Origin: Candidatus Zixiibacteriota bacterium
GTDB lineage: Bacteria; Zixibacteria; MSB-5A5; DG-27
Assembly (NCBI GenBank): GCA_030605835.1
Contig: JAUWHO010000035.1
Coordinates: forward strand, 62,001 to 126,000
Reading direction: 5' to 3'
Length of the DNA stretch: 64,000 bases
Shown here one piece after another: positions 62,199 to 64,000 of this stretch. The position numbers and the translations under genes were made by a program. How positions within the stretch are numbered: the first letter of the stretch is position 1; each line of letters begins with the position of its first letter. A model generated the notes under the pieces. That model made no database searches, was not told the DNA's origin, and saw nothing but the letters and a program-made list of their open reading frames with translations.

Positions 62199-62257
62199 CC
62201 TGGGGCAGAGGCCCCAAGGCTACCCAATCTGGAAACCTGAAGGTTTCCGCTACAATT
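62199..62257. repeat. Type B variant hairpin followed by the 27-bp repeat, right copy
   Basis: CCTGGGGC/GCCCCAAGG followed by CTACCC at 62199-62226, then GGAAACCTGAAGGTTTCC at 62231-62248 and GCTACAATT. The second matches 61805-61831; a decayed copy (GGAAACCTAAAGGTTCC) lies near 49027-49043. Confidence 0.7.
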
Positions 62258-62268
62258 CTGTTACGATG

Positions 62269-63384
62269 TTAATCCATCAACCTTAAGGGCATTAGGAGGA
62301 ACATATACTCCTCGTTCTCCTCGTAACGATTCGGCCTCGCCACGCCAGCAGTGGTAGGCGTGTCAAGCTCAAAGATGAGCTCATCGGAATCAACCTGCTT
62401 CACTACGTCCAGGAGGTAGCTGGCATTGTAGCCGATGTCCATTTCCTTACCGGAGTAATTCGCCGGCAGGGTCTCACGGGCCTCCCCACCGATGTCGAAA
62501 TTCGTGGCCGTGAGCTCCATCGAGGTCCCCTTCAAAGAGAGCTTGATCTGATGGGTGAGGGCATTCGAGAGAATCGCTACCCTCCTGACAGTCTGTCCGA
62601 AATCGTCCCTGGCCACTACCAGTTTATTCACGTTATCCTTGGGAATGACCTGATCGTAGTTGGGATACGGTCCCTCCAACAGCCGGGTGGTCAACAGGGC
62701 ATCACCGAAATCGAAGCTTAAATTACTCTCCCCGAAAATCACTCCGATATTCCCCTCATAGTCCGCAAATATCCTGACGAAATAGTCCAGGGCCTTGGGG
62801 GGGACGATTATATCATTGGTCAATCTCTTTATCTTGGTCTTCGCATGCTCTATCTTCGCCAGGCGGTGTCCATCCGTAGCGACCATTAGGAGCTTGTCAG
62901 CCTCGGCGTGCCACAATACACCGTTTAAGGCTGGCCGGGTCTCATCCTTTGAAACTGCAAAGAGGCTTTTTCGTATCATTCTCACCAAACGCTCGCCGTC
63001 CAACTTCACCGCTTTGCTCATATAGACTTCCGGCAAGGCCGGGAAATCCTCCGCCGGAATGCCAGAAATCTTATATCTTCCCCCCTTGCACTTAATATCC
63101 AGACGGTCCTCGGTGCTGGAAACATCGATTTTCCCCGAGGGGAGTTCCCTTACCAGATCCGCAAAGGGCCGCGCCGGAACCGCCAGCGCCCCCTTTTTGC
63201 TGACTGCCGCCTCCACATTAGCAGTCATAGAGACGTCCAGATCTGTGGCTTTGAGGCTGACCTGCTTCTCGTTAGTCTCCAGGAGAAAATTTGATAGAAC
63301 CGGCAACGTAGACCTGACCGGAACAACATTCAAGACTTTCTGTACGACCTCCGCTAACTTCTCTTTTTCCACCGCGAATTTCAT
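62269..63384 (-). CDS. dnaN: DNA polymerase III beta subunit (sliding clamp)
   Basis: A 371-residue clamp. Three tandem clamp domains are visible: MKFAVEKEKLAEVVQKVLNVVP with LPVLSNFLLE, a middle domain with FAVSKDETRPALNGVLWHA, and the C-terminal FDIGGEARETLPANYSG and FLLMPLRL. The final MPLRLMD is the usual end. It is the processivity factor for DNA polymerase III and interacts with HolB-loaded clamp loader. It follows dnaA by about 330 bases that form a likely origin. Confidence 0.97.
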   Translation of the reverse strand: MKFAVEKEKLAEVVQKVLNVVPVRSTLPVLSNFLLETNEKQVSLKATDLDVSMTANVEAAVSKKGALAVPARPFADLVRELPSGKIDVSSTEDRLDIKCKGGRYKISGIPAEDFPALPEVYMSKAVKLDGERLVRMIRKSLFAVSKDETRPALNGVLWHAEADKLLMVATDGHRLAKIEHAKTKIKRLTNDIIVPPKALDYFVRIFADYEGNIGVIFGESNLSFDFGDALLTTRLLEGPYPNYDQVIPKDNVNKLVVARDDFGQTVRRVAILSNALTHQIKLSLKGTSMELTATNFDIGGEARETLPANYSGKEMDIGYNASYLLDVVKQVDSDELIFELDTPTTAGVARPNRYEENEEYMFLLMPLRLMD

Positions 63385-63714
63385 CTTATGGCCTCACTGA
63401 ATTTGCATTCTCTCACTGTATCGTTTTTGACCTGTTCAAAATATCCACACTAATCTAACTATAACATTATTCTAACACAATAACTTAAATAATTAATAGA
63501 GCTGTGGAAAGTGTTGAAATAAATGGCTTCCCCGGGAGTGTTTCTTGTTGCCTTTGAGCTTTCGCGGAGTGACGGTATTTTTTTCCGGTGGAGAACGTGT
63601 TCATTGAATACGCTGGTTGTGCACAGTATTTTGAACCCAGGTGATTAACCTTCATTACTCCACCTCCAAGAAACAGCTTGTGCATCTTTTCTTGAAATCT
63701 TGTTCAAAAATCAA
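63385..63714. other. Candidate oriC in the dnaA-dnaN spacer
   Basis: A 330-base spacer with an A/T-rich block at about 63450-63500 and DnaA-box-like nonamers: ATATCCACA at 63441-63449 (one mismatch to TTATCCACA) and TTGTGCACA at 63617-63625 (one mismatch). A weaker reverse box is TGTGGAAAG at 63503. No exact consensus box is present, so this is a candidate only. Confidence 0.4.
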
Positions 63715-64000
63715 TCATGCGAAAAGGGAGTTGATGATACTGTCTATCTTATACTTGAAAGCGGGGTTCCGCTTGAGGTTTTCTTTGACCTGATTGCAGG
63801 CATGGATGACGGTGGAATGGTCCCGGCCTCCGAAGCGCAGACCGATCGATTTGAGCGGGCTTTTGGTGAGAATGCGTGCCAGATACATCGCCACCTGTCT
63901 GGCCAAGACCACCTCCTGGGTTTTCTTTTTTGCCCACATCATCTCTTCTGGGATCTCAAAGGTTTCCGCAACAAGCTTTTGAATCTGCTCGATGGAGACC
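63715..64000 (-). CDS. dnaA: Chromosomal replication initiator DnaA, C-terminal fragment
   Basis: The gene continues past the right edge; 95 residues are visible (the track lists only 63715-63942 because it needs an ATG). The visible part is domain IV, with the helix-turn-helix and the signature GGRDHSTVIHACNQV that reads DnaA boxes. VSIEQIQKLVAETFEIP precedes it. Its place before dnaN fixes the origin side of the window. Confidence 0.96.
   Translation of the reverse strand, partial: VSIEQIQKLVAETFEIPEEMMWAKKKTQEVVLARQVAMYLARILTKSPLKSIGLRFGGRDHSTVIHACNQVKENLKRNPAFKYKIDSIINSLFA

Noticed and set aside
1-64000. CRISPR array or IS element
   Set aside because: The repeats seen are palindromic, dispersed and not evenly spaced with spacers; no Cas or transposase ORF is present.

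Overview
The window reads as chromosome of an uncultivated Gram-negative bacterium. Evidence for an outer membrane is a lipid A-type acyltransferase, an outer-membrane barrel protein and several lipoproteins. A secreted protein ending in a FlgD-like/type IX-type sorting domain and a PorV-like barrel point to the broad FCB-related candidate phyla (Zixibacteria/KSB1/WOR-3-like); this placement is inference and the exact phylum cannot be fixed from the sequence. Energy genes (ADP-forming acetyl-CoA synthetase, sucCD, malate dehydrogenase, carbamate kinase, LarA-like protein) fit a fermentative or anaerobic heterotroph. No rRNA, tRNA, CRISPR array or IS transposase was recognised.

Layout. 1-6300: 3' side of a comEC fragment, a BioB-like radical SAM gene, a 1.9-kb unknown cassette between 34-bp direct repeats, then an operon of acyltransferase, peptidase-MA protein and UPF0173 hydrolase. 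6300-16300: class V aminotransferase, dnaE, rhomboid protease, M23 peptidase, nadC. 16400-31400 (mostly + strand): LeuB-like and LeuC-like enzymes, acdAB fusion, cold-shock protein, transglutaminase-like protein with an ABC exporter, an ECF sigma/anti-sigma pair, and a cell-wall set nagZ-anmK-spoIID. 31400-44500 (- strand): barrel plus lipoprotein, a truncated ABC ATPase, a beta-propeller/M23 lipoprotein, ksgA, tatD, metG, ricT-like, holB, envC, ftsX, ftsE. 45200-54300 (- strand): mdh, larA-like, ndk, sucD, sucC, cca, carbamate kinase and a P-loop cPGS-like protein. 54600-58700 (+): sorting-domain protein and a fused MFS/spermidine-synthase-like protein with TPRs. 58700-64000 (- strand): recF, Yip1, AAA ATPase, small ORF, dnaN, oriC-like spacer and the 3' end of dnaA. 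Most genes between the origin-like region and about 31 kb are transcribed away from dnaA, as expected near a replication origin.

The items most worth a second look are: (1) the 1841-3738 cassette bounded by 34-bp direct repeats that duplicate the 3' end of the acyltransferase gene, with three unrecognised ORFs and no visible integrase; (2) recF split by a -1 shift at a run of ten A residues containing an in-phase A AAA AAG slippery motif; (3) several families of palindromic dispersed repeats, including a roughly 62-nt twin-hairpin unit present three times; (4) an AAA/winged-helix ATPase and a repeat-flanked small gene lodged between dnaN and recF.
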